64,000 nucleotides of DNA from Candidula unifasciata (GCA_905116865.2 CAJHNH020004513.1:334501-398500), one strand, 5' to 3'; positions 1 through 11,130 are shown, counted from the first letter of the stretch. A program made the numbers and translations. The notes: generated from the sequence alone by a model not told the origin.

Positions 1-129
1 TCTGACCAAGGTTGCAGATTCACAGTTCTCGGTTGGTTCAAGCAAACGTCTCAACTCTCTTAGAGCATTCAGTATATCAGCCTGGTCCATGGCTTGTTCG
101 GCTTTCACAGTAGCCTTACCGGCAAGCCT
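1..129 (-). pseudogene. RNase H-type LINE fragment, interrupted (part 2)
   Basis: Read on the minus strand it continues the RNase H tail of the 833-1010 fragment (residues such as MDQADILNALREL). The same family occurs on plus at 130-817 and on minus near 11170-12000. It is the downstream part of an older copy split by the plus-strand insertion. Confidence 0.75.
115..129. repeat. 15-bp target-site duplication, left copy
   Basis: CTTACCGGCAAGCCT is repeated exactly at 818-832, on either side of the plus-strand LINE piece. Confidence 0.85.
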
Positions 130-817
130 TCAATTCAGACGAAGCAGATGCAATAATCTATACAGACGGATCCGTTATACACCAAAGAAGAAGCGCATGG
201 GCATTTACAGCACGCTCAGCGGGCAGAACAGTCAAAGAAGCCAACGGCGCCTTCTCCATGACAACCAGCAGCATGACGATGGAGGTGATGGCAGTGACAC
301 AAGCGCTTGCCTGGCTTGAAACACAAAAATACACCCGCGTGTGTATACTCAGTGATTCAATGAGTATGACCCGGAGGGTTCCGGCAGGTTCAGTGCGAAG
401 ACAATGGCTTGAATCATTACAGAAGTCCACTGTTCGCGGAGTCACCTTTATTTTTGTTCCGGGACACGCAGGCGTCAATGGAAATGAAAGAGCTGACAGG
501 TTGGCTGGATCCGCTATCACTACCGACGGTCAGTCTATGGATCATGCTGATATTATCAATGCCCTCAGAGAAATGGGAAGAATAGAGGACTTTGGTGTCA
601 GTGAATCCACATCACTCGCCAGAATGGCAGACTTGGGAATTAAGATCGGCACAGCAAAAAACGAGACGCACACCAGCTACGCCAGAAGGCTTGTTAACCA
701 ACATAGAACTGGTACTATTAGCCATCGGACGTTGGGGTTCATACTGAGGGGAGGATCTGAGCACCTATGGAAATGTCTAGAGTGCAATGAGGATAACCCA
801 ACTAACTAACTAACTAA
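130..817 (+). mobile_element. 5'-truncated RNase H LINE with (AACT)n tail
   Basis: Reading frame about 129-809 contains IIYTDGS, SDSMSM and FVPGHAGVNGNERADRLA. These are the Asp/His-bearing signatures of the ribonuclease H domain found at the C-terminus of I-type non-LTR retrotransposons. The frame is open to its stop at 807-809, where four-base AACT repeats begin. The 5' end is truncated inside RNase H. The 15-bp duplication on both sides marks it as one retrotransposition event. Which LINE clade it belongs to is not certain. Confidence 0.85.
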
Positions 818-1010
818 CTTACCGGCAAGCCTATACGCTTGCTCATTTCCTTGTACCCCCACAAATCCTGGCACGAAAATCAAACTAATCATTGTCAGCC
901 GAGAATTCTGTAGAGCCACCGACCACTGCTTTCGGGCCCAGCTCTTCACTATCTTCCTGAGCATACTCATCGAGTCACTGAGAAAACATGCCCCAGTGAA
1001 AGTCTGTCTA
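818..1010 (-). pseudogene. RNase H-type LINE fragment, interrupted (part 1)
   Basis: Includes the right target-duplication copy (818-832). The minus-strand translation gives FLSDSMSMLRK and IFVPGFVGVQGNEQAYRLAGK, the same RNase H module. It continues into 129-1. The catalytic-region His of the usual PGHAG is changed (PGFVG), consistent with decay. Confidence 0.8.
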
Positions 1011-1590
1011 TAATATTACCAGACAGAACAGATCAGTTGCCTGTCTGTCACATGCTTTCAACACATGGAATAAATGCAAATAACGACGACCCGGGAATGA
1101 AAGGGTTGATTAAGCACTGTGGGATGTAGGACAGATACTGCATGATGTGGACCCCGTTTAGTTGTCTCCAGTTGCTAACTTGTTCGCCTGCTGGGTTGGT
1201 GGACAGCTATTGGTATCCCCATAGAAACGAGTACGTTTGGGGAAAGGGGGCCCGGGGGGGGGGGGGTATTGTCTACATTACTACATGTGTAGTGTGTGTG
1301 TGTGTGTGCGTGCGTGGGGGGGGGGGAGGGGGGCATGAGTAGATAACCAGACATCAACGAAACAACCAGTATGGAGGCTTTTGGTTGGCTATTGAGGCAG
1401 ACGGCGGCAATATTGGCTTGTCCTGAATGGTGTGATGTTCAATCACCCAGAAAGTATGGCAGCTGGCAGGGTGCCATTCTCAACAGAAGTGTAGCCTCGT
1501 TTTCAGCTAGTAGACCGCTGCGTAGAACCCGCCTCATCAAATCGTACCAGATAAGTTTTGGTTTAGGTCTCGTTGAGCATGTAGTTTGGT
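1011..1590. other. No gene seen; G-run and GT microsatellite
   Basis: Noncoding by inspection. G-runs and a short (GT)n block lie at about 1248-1333. The short open frames here have no recognisable similarity. Confidence 0.6.
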
Positions 1591-1591
1591 A

Positions 1592-1855
1592 TCTTTTTCT
1601 TCTTCTTCACGTTCACCAGCTGTAAACTCTGGAGGAAAGTTCTGGTTGTTCGTCCACTTCTGGACTGCAGTCCTGTCCCAAAACCTGAGTGATGCATGTG
1701 CACCTGTTTGACAGATATGACTAATATGTATGCAGACTCAGGCAGATGCACTCCGACTCTAAAGGAAGCTCCCAATTAGTCAGTTCCAACAGCAAGCTCC
1801 TGGGTAGGTAGTGGATCCTTTTTCCTTTTACTGGGTCTATTCTTGTTTTCCCTAT
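1592..1855 (-). mobile_element. SINE-C copy
   Basis: As written it starts with TTCTTCTTC, then TTCACCAGCTGTAAACTC, and ends near GGGTCTATTCTTGTTTTCCC. Eight other copies are in this window. The (GAA)n run, read on minus, is taken as the 3' tail. Confidence 0.75.
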
Positions 1856-1984
1856 GCCACTTATGCAGAAATCTGAATGTGTGACAGCTACCAGTTATTA
1901 ATATTAAGATGCTAGCTGTGCATGCAAACAGCGAAGCGACGAGGAGGAAAATATGCACTCTCTCCAGTGTAATCATTACATGAC

Positions 1985-2080
1985 TCTGACTACATCATCC
2001 ATGAATGTACACTCATTGATCTATAAAAATATGAGTCGCACCATAGGCCTAATGCCACTAGGGTGAAAAGGGTCCTTAAC
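1985..2080 (+). mobile_element. SINE-B 3' fragment
   Basis: Carries the family's tail: CATTGATCTATAAAAATATG followed by AGGGTGAAAAGGGTCC. Head and body are missing or too diverged. Confidence 0.6.
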
Positions 2081-3249
2081 TTACATTCTTTACACTGAAT
2101 ATAATGAACAAATTAATGTGCTGAATGTAATTAACAGTAGTCTAATCACAAAAGTAATGACTTTAATGCAAATGAATACTGCATATAGCTGTCGGGTGAA
2201 CAACATCAATGTTTCTGCTAAGATCAATCAAAGAAAATCCAGAAAAACATTCTAGCGAATTCATTCTAAATACATCCTAACATCAAATTAAATTTGCGCC
2301 CATGCTGTCATTGATAGGTGAAGTTGATTTACCAGAATTTTAAACAACTCAAAAGGTGACAAAAATAAAGAGATTAACAAATAAAACATTTTAATGCTAT
2401 ATTTAAAAATTATAAGTGGCTTATGCTTACAAGTTTAAAAAAACTTTTCCTAAATGTCGGTTCAGTTTTAGAAAACCCAAATAAAAATTAGTAGATTAAA
2501 ACCAAATTTTTTACAACATTAACCTGGGGAAAGCAGCTAGTTATACCAGTTTGAAATTTATCAGAATTTGTGTTGTTTATAATAAGCTTTGCACAAAATA
2601 TTAGGGCAATAAACTGGCAAATATTATGATGAAAATTACAGACAAAACTATGTTAAGAACAGAACAGCAGGTGCAAAAGAGTTTAATATGACTTGTGAGT
2701 TTGCATGGACCTGAAATCAACAAGCGACTGCTTTGTGTAGACAAGAAGCAGTGATGCACTGGCAAGGAAAGCACATAAATGGTATGCCTGTTTGGCTTAA
2801 AGAATAAATAAGAGAGACAAAGTGGCTACAGATCTGTTAACTTGTTCAGTACCAAGCAGCTTTTCATGCATCTGATGTTGTCAATTAAAATATTTATTCT
2901 GAAGAACTTTTTGTGTGCATCCAGTTACTATTACACTCACCCAGTTTGCCTTATTTCAAATTCAAACCCCTTCTGCCCCACAGCCTTTAATTTTAACTCT
3001 TCAGAGCCTAACAATGATTACTCAATGTAAAAAGCTCTTATTATATAATGAATAACACCTAGTTGATACTGAAAAAGTTAAGTGACATTGTTTAAGTAGA
3101 GAATTTGCAGGGTGTCCCACAGGTTTCCATACATAGGAAAAATAAACATATCTCCAACGCCATCACAAACATAAGTCCAGCTGTGCATATATGGTTCTTC
3201 AGCAGTAAAGGACCCATATCAAATATTTTTTTAAACATGGCAGTCAAAA
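2081..3249. other. AT-rich DNA without recognised features
   Basis: No coding or repeat signature identified by eye on either strand. Confidence 0.5.
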
Positions 3250-4205
3250 AGAATAACTGTAGTCATGTAAAACAATGGCAGTCATGTAAAACAATAATAA
3301 TCATGTAAAACAATGATAGCCAAGTAAAACAATGATAGTCATGCAAAACAATGATAGTCATGTAAAACAATGGTAGTCACGTAAAACAATGATAGTCATG
3401 TAAAACAATGATAGCCAAGTAAAACAATGATAGTCATGCAAAAACAATGATAGTCATGTAAAACAATGGTAGTCACGTAAAACAATGATAGTCATGCAAA
3501 ACAATGATAGTCATGTAAAACAATGATAGCCAAGTAAAACAATGATAGTCATGCAAAACAATGGTAGTCATGTAAAACAATAATAGTCATGTAAAACAAT
3601 GATAGTCATGCAAAACAATGGTAGTCACGTAAAACAATGATAGTCACGTAAAACAATGATAGTCATGTAAAACAATGATAGTCATGTAAAACAATGGTAG
3701 TCATGTAAAATGATGATAGTCATGTAAAATGATGATAGTCATGTAAAACAATGATAGTCATGTAAAACAATGGTAGTCATGTAAAACAATAATAGTCATG
3801 TAAAACAATGGTAGTCATATAAAACAATGATAGTCATGTAAAACAATGATAGTCATGTAAAACAATGGTAGTCATGTAAAATGATGATAGTCATGTAAAA
3901 TGATGATAGTCATGTAAAACAATGATAGTCGTGTAAAACAATGGTAGTCATGTAAAACAATAATAGTCATGTAAAACAATGGTAGTCATGTAAAACAATG
4001 ATAGTCACGTAAAACAATGATAGTCATGTAAAACAATTGTGGTCATGTAAAGCAATGGTAGTCATGTAAAACAATGACAGTCGTGTAAAACAATGGTGGT
4101 CATGTAAAATGATGATAGTCATGTAAAACAATGATAGTCATGTAAAACAATGATAGTCATGTAAAACAATGATAGTCATGTAAAACAATGATAGTCATAT
4201 ACCAC
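3250..4205. repeat. 19-bp tandem satellite, about 50 copies
   Basis: Unit AATGATAGTCATGTAAAAC with point variants (GGTAG, CACG, CAAG, TGATG). A variant series starting at AATGGTAG near 3693 recurs at 3864. The 171-bp spacing equals nine units, so part of the array grew as higher-order blocks. Confidence 0.95.
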
Positions 4206-5587
4206 AAAGTTAGTCATGCAGAGCTAATTATATAAATTAAAATGGTCTTCATTAAAAAATGCTCTTTTTCCTGGGTATGGAAACTTACGGATCACCCTAT
4301 GCTTAGCCACTGTTTCCCATCTGGTCATCCACAGACATCCAGGGGTATGAGGAGTGGTCTGTGATTTCAATTATAAAAACTTAAACAAACAAAAAATAAA
4401 TCTCAACTTCAAAATGCAATCCTATTTTGCGATACAATATTTATAATGACTGTTGAAGTGTATGGGTTCTGTGGCAGACCTTCCTCTAAAAATGATAAAG
4501 GTTCACAGATCTGAGAAAAGTGGAAACCTCTGTGATAGAGACTTAGGTTATCATCAGATATACATATTAACTAATCAAAAATCAACATTTCTTAAGTAGA
4601 TAGATAATATTTATTTGATAAGGTTTTATGAATCTCATTATCAGAATTCTTAAAATTTGCCTTTATAGACTCCTGATACTGAAGCAAACAACATGAATGG
4701 CAACATAACAATCCAATCAGATTACGTGCAATAAGAAGGGTGATTACAGAAATTGGTTAATAATTTGTTCGGTGGACTTACTGAAAATGATGATACATAC
4801 ATATGTATAGCATATTCATACAGTTAAAATGAATGTACAACAAAATGTTCAGTAAAAAATTCTCACATTGTTGCATACAGTCTGTCAGATAAGGCCAGAC
4901 ACCCACAAACTCTGTAGTTCCAGCAAAAACCCCAAGAATATCCAAAGCATCTGCACTCATGAACCACAAGACAGACTCCCAAATCAAATCTAGAATCTTT
5001 TAGATTACTAGGAAAACAGCTTAACCACTTTGTCAAACAAACCTCTTTTCAACAGACTGTGAGGTGGCTTGGTCATAGCATCAGACCACCCTGAAACAAT
5101 GAAACAGCGTAACCATAAAATGCACTGATATTTAGGTACATACTCCTTTTCTGTGATCCTTTTGTCAGAAAATGTATACCAGGAGGTTGTGGTAGCCTTG
5201 AAGCTATGAAAGTCCAAATCTCCTTATGTACCATACAGCTTTGTGTTATTGATGCAGGAACAGGCCAGATTGTTTCTGTTAGCAGCACAGTGTTAAAGTA
5301 CATGCTCAGCATTTTCTGGTGCCGAGCTGCAGGAATTCCTCTCTGTGTTTTCTATACAGAAAAATTGGAACATATGTTGGCGAAGTCTGTTGCGCCTGAA
5401 TATATCACACTGTTCCTCTCTAGAGAGGTGATAAATTGAGTTTGGGAAAAAAATTTGGTGTGGATATCCAGCCACATTTCTTGGACACTAGTTTTTTTTT
5501 TTTTTTTTTTTAAACTAGATACAGTAGAAACAGAAGAAGAAAAGAGCACATAAATAATGGATTAGCAGAAAAGCAAGAACATCAAAC
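4206..5587. other. No gene recognised
   Basis: AT-rich. One T-run of about 22 at 5491-5512. Short open frames only, none similar to a known domain. Confidence 0.5.
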
Positions 5588-5810
5588 ACCACTTTATATG
5601 CAGCCCAGAAACAGGGTGTTTTCTAGAAAGCTCCTTCTAGCCTGACAGTGAACGGTATAGCAGGGACAGTAGAAAGAAAAAAGGAGATAAAAAGTGATAT
5701 AACTGCCTTTCCAATTTAAAAAGATGTAGCAGAACATGAAACTCTGAGGTATGTCAATTTGTTGGTCCCTCTTCAACTTGAATGAACTGTCACAGCAATG
5801 CATAAATAAA
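5588..5810. repeat. Dispersed direct duplicate, copy 1
   Basis: Matches 9992-10217 over most of its length. Shared landmarks are CACCACTTTATATGCAG, TTTTCTAGAAAGCTC and TATAGCAGGGACAG. The copies have diverged by substitutions and small indels. Confidence 0.75.
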
Positions 5811-5814
5811 ATGT

Positions 5815-5935
5815 TGAATGTTGAATTAAAAATCAACATTACATCACTAAAGACAGCCCCATAAGGGCTCTGTTCCCATCTTCAGCAGCAAGCAAAGAGC
5901 TCCAATTCCGATGGCACCAGTAGTATAAATGAAGT
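5815..5935 (-). mobile_element. 3' end of second RNase H LINE family
   Basis: Shares TTCAGCAGCAAGC, GAGCTCCAATTCCGATGG and an ATTAAAAATCAACAT-type end with seven or more other copies. Confidence 0.6.
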
Positions 5936-6140
5936 TATTAATTCTTCTTTAACCAGACCGAACAGTTACAGTTATGTATAAATGAGGTGATTTGTTCCCC
6001 TTTAACTTGTCTGAACAGTCACAGTTATGTATAAGTGAAGTGAAACATTCCTCTTTAACCTGCCAGAACAGTCACAGTTATGTATTACTGAATCCTTGGT
6101 CCCTTTTTAACCTGCCTAAATAGTCATTGCTATGAATAAC
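5925..6140. repeat. Degenerate tandem repeat, about 60-bp unit
   Basis: Three to four copies carrying GAACAGTCACAGTTATGTAT followed by a CCTCTTTAACCTG segment. Related single copies sit near 5765 and 10180. Confidence 0.7.
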
Positions 6141-6751
6141 CGAGAAGATTAGCATAAAGTTAACTTGTAACTTAACAATTTCCCAGTGCCTGGTTTCCAA
6201 CTCACCACACTCTAATGTTTAAATACCTCCAAACATTTTCAAATGTTAACAAGAAAAATGCCAGCTAACACTGACTCATTCATAAATACTTCAAATGCAA
6301 ACTGAACATAACATATTAAAGAATATGTCATGTTACAGCTTCACATGTTAAGATTTATATACTTTGTTCTACAGGTATTGAAACATTGCGCCTGGGAAAC
6401 AAATGCCTGCAGAAGTTGGATGTGTCGGTCGAAAGGCACGATTACATAACATGTTTACATCTTGTGAGGAACGCAGGAGAGGAGGAAGAAGAAGAAGAAA
6501 AAACAACTGCAAAGGATAGATGGAAGTTAAAAAATATTCAAGCCAGCAATCCATCATACCTTACCACAAAACTCTGAACATTCTAGTAAAACATGTCAAA
6601 AATCCACTTTATCACTCTAAAAATCACACCCTACCTCAACACATGGTGGAACATTCCAGTAAAACATGTAAAAAAAAATCCACCTTATCCCTCTTAAATC
6701 ACATCCGATCTTTCAAGCGGTGAACAATCAGACCTTTAGGGAGTTTACACA
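6141..6751. other. No gene recognised
   Basis: AT-rich, with short GAA/GGA runs near 6478-6500. A short ACATTCTAGTAAAACATG segment is echoed at 6577 and 6651. Confidence 0.5.
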
Positions 6752-6978
6752 GAGTGGCGGCGTCCGTGGCTTAGGCACTGCGAACGAGCTTTGTAATGCA
6801 GGGTTCAATCCCAGCTGCAGGCGGTTTGTCTTGCCCTGGTTTTGACAGAGGGACCGAGAGCTGACCATTCAGTAGCAATGCCAAACTACTGAACATAAAA
6901 TTTGCCTATAAAAACTAAAACAGCTAAAAAATGCTGGGGTTGGTTCTGCAATGCTTGTAAAGGATTCACAACACAATT
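6752..6978 (+). mobile_element. SINE-A copy
   Basis: tRNA-like head with A-box-like GTGGCTTAGGC and B-box-like GGTTCAATCCC; body ACTACTGAACATAAAATTTG; tail GGGGTTGGTTCTGCAATG. The order is the same in the copies at 24430, 26183, 32025 and 39055. Confidence 0.85.
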
Positions 6979-7551
6979 TTTTTTTTCAAACACAGAGTGG
7001 AAACTAAGAAGAAGATCCCTCTCGAGAAACACACCCAACCAGACCACATTAACATACATAAACGAGTGCTTTGCTGCCTTCAGTAACAATAATCTAATAA
7101 TCGGTCTGATGACTATTTTTGAAACTAATTTATATCATGGCATTATTTGAATCCATATCTAAAACAGTGTCAAACAGTAACACTGTTAGTGAACGAGTTT
7201 CATATATAAAAGTTACAATTAGTAACCTCTTCTTGAAAATAGCAGATCATGAAACATTAACAATTCAAATTCTTGAGAATAAAAACAGAAAATGAGAAGC
7301 AGAAACGCTTTAGAAAAAAGTCATAACCTAGGAACCCGCCCCCGCTCAATTCTGAAGAATCATATTTTACACAGACCACTAGTACATTTACAAATTTATT
7401 TATCTACATAAAAATTCGTTTTTGAAATATATAAGCGGAGTAATCAATCAACCCAAACCAGATGAAGCATTAAATGAAATACATTCCCTGGGGTCTAAAA
7501 CAATTTACTGGGAAACTCAAGCCCTGACCTGAACAGAGTTCAAGCACTAAG
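6979..7551. other. No gene recognised
   Basis: Noncoding by inspection, AT-rich. Confidence 0.5.
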
Positions 7552-7760
7552 TAAAGTACCTTTTCCATGCCATTAGGCATTCAGTGCTAGATCCATATTT
7601 TATAGGTCAATCAGCACTTAGTGGGCGATAATGCAGTCAGCATCAACTAGCCACCTTTACTTCCCAGGAAATTATCTGCAACCCATTTTTGGCTGGGTCA
7701 TTTTTGAAAAATCTGACTAGAGGATTTGAACTAAAATAAGCATAAAAGCTGTGGCCAAAT
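7552..7760 (-). mobile_element. SINE-B copy
   Basis: As written runs from CCATGCCATTAGG through TAGGTCAATCAGCACTTAGT and CCTTTACTTCCCAGG to the tRNA-like end. Confidence 0.75.
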
Positions 7761-7968
7761 TACAGTGTCTTTAAAAGCAATTTTTTCATAAAAAAAAAAA
7801 ATACACATCCTAAATGCTTTTTTAAATAAATATATTCATAACTGAGCTGTGTGACCACTGGCTATACATTTGACGAAGGTCCAAAGGTCACAGGTTCAAA
7901 TCTGCATTTAGTCAGATTTCTTTTCTAAAATCGAATTTGGCTACCAGGTTGATCCAGCCTAAAGCAGG

Positions 7969-8260
7969 GGTGCTTTATTAATATCCTACCCCAAATAGGG
8001 GAAATCCGCAGGTCACGGGACAGTCTAATATTGCAGGGGGTGGTAGACAGGCTGCATGCAGTCGTGGGACCTAGGCTGCATGCATTCGTTGGACCTAGGC
8101 TGCACTCTCTCGTGGGATGTAGGTGGGTTGGGGTTAAGGCCAATTCTATATGTTTGGGGTCGTTAAAAGCATCAGAAAGCCAGGAAACCCAGTCTTGACA
8201 CCCTCTAAAATGTTGGACTGTCATGTGACGTCATCTGGGGTAGGATATTAATAAAGAACC
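7969..8260. mobile_element. Short DNA transposon with inverted ends and 8-bp duplication
   Basis: Ends are inverted over about 25 bp with one mismatch (GGTGCTTTATTAATATCC... inward). Flanks are AAAGCAGG (7961-7968) and AAAGCGGG (8261-8268), an 8-bp target duplication with one difference. The interior (GCAGTCGTGGGACCTAGGCT and related) resembles the fold-back at 20950-21228. No coding capacity. Confidence 0.78.
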
Positions 8261-8274
8261 AAAGCGGGTAACAG

Positions 8275-9157
8275 GTGAAGTGATGGGATGTAATGTTAGA
8301 TAGTGTAAAGTTGACCACATCACCTACAGAGTTCCAGGTGAAGTGCTGGGATGTAATGTTAGATCGTGTAAAGTTGACCACATCACCTACAGAGTTCCAG
8401 GTGAAGTGCTGGGATGTAATGTTAGATGGTGTAAAGTTAACCACATCACCTACAGAGTTCCAGGTGAAGTGCAGGGATGTAATGTTAGATGGTGTAAAGT
8501 TGACCACATCACCTACAGAGTTCCAGGTGAAGTGCTGGGATGTAATGTTAGATGGTGTAAAGTTGACCACATCACCTACAGACTTCCAGGTGAAGTGCTG
8601 GGATGTAATGTTAGATGCTGTAAAGTTGACCACATCACCTACAGAGTTCCAGGTGAAATGCTGGGACGTAATGTTAGATGGTGTAAAGTTGACCACATCA
8701 CCTACAGACTTCCAGGTGAAGTGCTGGGATGTAATGTTAGATGCTGTAAAGTTGACCACATCACCTACAGAGTTCCAGGTGAAATGCTGGGACGTAATGT
8801 TAGATGGTGTAAAGTTGACCACATCACCTACAGACTTCCAGGTGAAGTGCTGGGATGTAATGTTAGATCGTGTAAAGTTGACCACATCACCTACAGAGTT
8901 CCAGGTGAAGTGCTGGGATGTAATGTTAGATGGTGTAAAGTTGACCACATCACCTACAGAGTTCCAGGTGAAGTGCAGGGATGTAATGTTAGATGGTGTA
9001 AAGTTGACCACATCACCTACAAAGTTCCAGGTGAAGTGCTGGGATGTAATGTTAGATGGTGTAAAGTTGACCACATCACCTACAAAGTTCCAGGTGAAGT
9101 GCTGGGATGTAATGTTAGATGGTGTAAAGTTGACCCCATCCCCTACAGAGTTCTAGG
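8275..9157. repeat. 63-bp minisatellite, 14 copies
   Basis: Unit begins GTGAAGTGCTGGGATGTAAT and ends CACCTACAGAGTTCCAG. Variants alternate in pairs in the middle (GATGCTG with GAAATGCTGGGACG, then GACTTCC), giving a 126-bp higher-order pattern. Because 63 is a multiple of three and the unit lacks stops, open frames appear on both strands as a by-product. Confidence 0.95.
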
Positions 9158-9238
9158 TGGTCTATCAAACATAACCAGCATTATCTACCCAATATGCCTA
9201 AGGGCATGGTGAAGGGTCATTTTTATATTTATAATTAT

Positions 9239-9917
9239 ATCTGGGCCTCAAAAATAATGTCCACAGATAAAACTGGCTGTCACCCAAAAATAACAATAAA
9301 TGATGAAGAAATTGAAAATGTCACAAACTTTGAATATCTAGGCTCTTTATATAATGATTAGCAATGGAGATTGTTCAACAGAAATTAAAAGGAGGATGGC
9401 CCTAGCAATGCAAAGATTAAACAGCATTAAAAGTCTATGGTTAAGCACCAGCAAAGAGATCAAAATTTGAATTTTGAGAGCATGCATCTTTCCAGAAGCA
9501 ACATACGGATGTGAGTCATGGACTATTTCCCAGTCCTTAAGAAAGAGAATAGGTGGCTTTTGAGCTGAAATGCTATAGAAAGATTCTCAGAATATCTTGG
9601 ACAAAGAAGAGGAGAAATACTGAAACCTTGAAAGATCTGAACATCAAGGAAGATTGGCTAATAAACAGCGTCCTGTCTCGGAAGTTGAAATATTTTGGTC
9701 ATATCAAGCACCACAACGGATTGGAAAAAATAATAGCAGAAGGCATGGTACCAGGAAGGGCCAACACAAAGATTTGCCCTGGCTATAAGTGACTCCTTGA
9801 GTAGGAAAGTACACGAGGCGGGAGAGCTGGCTAGAGACCGAGTTTCTTTCAGGCAGACTGTGATGAGAGTGACATCCTGCAAACGACCTGCTACATGTTG
9901 ATGATGATCTGGGCCTC
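9239..9917 (+). mobile_element. Decayed RTE-like LINE 3' piece with target duplication
   Basis: ATCTGGGCCTC occurs at 9239-9249 and 9907-9917. Between them the plus strand encodes broken pieces of an RT C-terminal region ([35 protein letters not shown]) with frameshifts and stops. The 3' end is ATGTTGATGATG. It is related to the LINE at 45961-47116. Confidence 0.85.
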
Positions 9918-10290
9918 CTCCTAAAACACCAGGCAAGCGCAAAGAGAACCCAGCGCCATTAACTATGCTTCTTGAAAACAGGCAAGAGCCACAACCACCA
10001 CTTTATATGCAGGCCACAGATAAGGTCTTTTCTAGAAAGCTCTTTCTAGCCTGAATTTAAAAAGTATAACAGGGACAGCAGACAGAAAAAGAAGATAGGA
10101 AGTGATATATTATAAATGCCTTTCTAATTTAAAAAAGATAGATAAAATGAAAGTATGAGGTATGCCAGTTGGTTGGACCCTCTTTAACCTGAATGAACAG
10201 TCACAGTTATGCACTACTTCCTAAAACAGCAGACAGACACAAAGAGAATCCAACATCATTAACTATGCTTCTTGGAAACAGGCATTGCAG
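9918..10290. repeat. Direct duplication, including copy 2 of the 5588 block
   Basis: 9992-10217 matches 5588-5810. In addition, segment CCTAAAACACC...ATTAACTATGCTTCTTG at about 9918-9985 recurs at about 10212-10285, a tandem duplication of about 293 bp. Confidence 0.7.
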
Positions 10291-10572
10291 AAGTCTAGTT
10301 TAGTCTAACTGGCATTTACGGGACTGAGCTGTATTTACCATTTCTTAGAGCAGTGTAGGAAGAAGGTCCTGGCGTCTCAGGATTATGGGCCGCATAGCTA
10401 GTGCAGTCATCATGAACTCTGCTGGTTAGGATTTAATTTTTGCCTTTGACGGACAAAATCCATAAAATTACAGACGATTCAAAGATGGGTCTCCCGAAAG
10501 AGAGCCCAGCATTTTTATCCATTCAGTCACCTGCTCCTCACACATTATAAACCATTACTTAGTGATGCAGAA
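10291..10572. other. No gene recognised
   Basis: No domain or repeat identified by eye. Confidence 0.4.
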
Positions 10573-10766
10573 CAATGGTTCTCAATTAGATAAGACCAGC
10601 GAACTTCTTTTATCTTTGAAGGTCTGTAACGGGCCAAATACTTTGTAACAGTCATATTTAAAGAAGAAAAAGAAAATCTATATTAGAATGTAAAAAAAAA
10701 AAAAAAAGTAAAAGGTTTTATTTTTATTTGTAAACGATATCGTGGACCACCACCTGAGAACCACTG
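10573..10766. mobile_element. hAT-like MITE
   Basis: Left end CAATGGTTCTCAATTAG. Right end, read inward, CAGTGGTTCTCAGGTG. The CAGTGGTTCTCA terminus is typical of hAT elements. Flanking 8-mers ATGCAGAA and ATGTAGGT match only partly. 194 bp, no coding capacity. Confidence 0.65.
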
Positions 10767-10905
10767 ATGTAGGTTAGATTTATTTACCTCCTCACCACCT
10801 TTTCTTCCTATATAAGTTTCAGAAAATTGCTGCCTATATAATCAATAAGGTTGGGTCAGTCCCAGAAAATCACAAATGTTCTGAAAGAAAACTCCTGCCT
10901 CTGTT

Positions 10906-11130
10906 CAATGAGAGAAGCGGTAGCACGCTGGACTCACCTGCAGCCAAAACGTGTTGGGTTCAAATCCGCATGATGGAGGATTCTTTCTTCAGAACTGACC
11001 TGGGCACCCAGGTTGACCCAGCCTAAAATGGGTACCAGCTAATGTCTTGGAAAGTAAAGGCAGCCAGAGTGATGTTGACTACATCACCCACTGCACCACA
11101 ATTGATCTATAAAAAAATGAGTCAGTAAGC
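10906..11130 (+). mobile_element. SINE-B copy
   Basis: B-box-like GGGTTCAAATCC, then CCAGGTTGACCCAGCCTAAA, ATGGGTACCAG and GTTGACTACATCACCCA, in family order. Confidence 0.85.

Larger units (their letters stand above)
7845..9225 (+). mobile_element. SINE-B copy split by a transposon and internally amplified
   Basis: tRNA-like head and linker at 7845-7968 (GGTTCAAATC, then CCAGGTTGATCCAGCCTAAA). A 292-bp element then interrupts at 7969-8260. SINE sequence resumes with AGCGGGTAACAGG, runs into fourteen 63-bp units, and ends with GGTCTATC and GGTGAAGGGTC, the family tail seen also at 55745-55990. The tandem unit itself aligns with the SINE-B body (CCAGGT..TGGGA.GTAA..GGTGT.A.GTTGACCACATCACC). 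Confidence 0.82.

Noticed and set aside
258..809. Host ribonuclease H gene
   Set aside because: Truncated at the 5' end, bounded by a target-site duplication and followed by an AACT tail, so it is a retrotransposon fragment.
3250..4205. CRISPR-like array
   Set aside because: Units are contiguous with no unique spacers, and the DNA is eukaryotic.
8205..9212. Three long open frames (287-289 codons) on both strands encoding 21-residue repeats
   Set aside because: They are a consequence of the 63-bp tandem unit, which has no stops and a length divisible by three. Frames open on both strands show there is no coding constraint.
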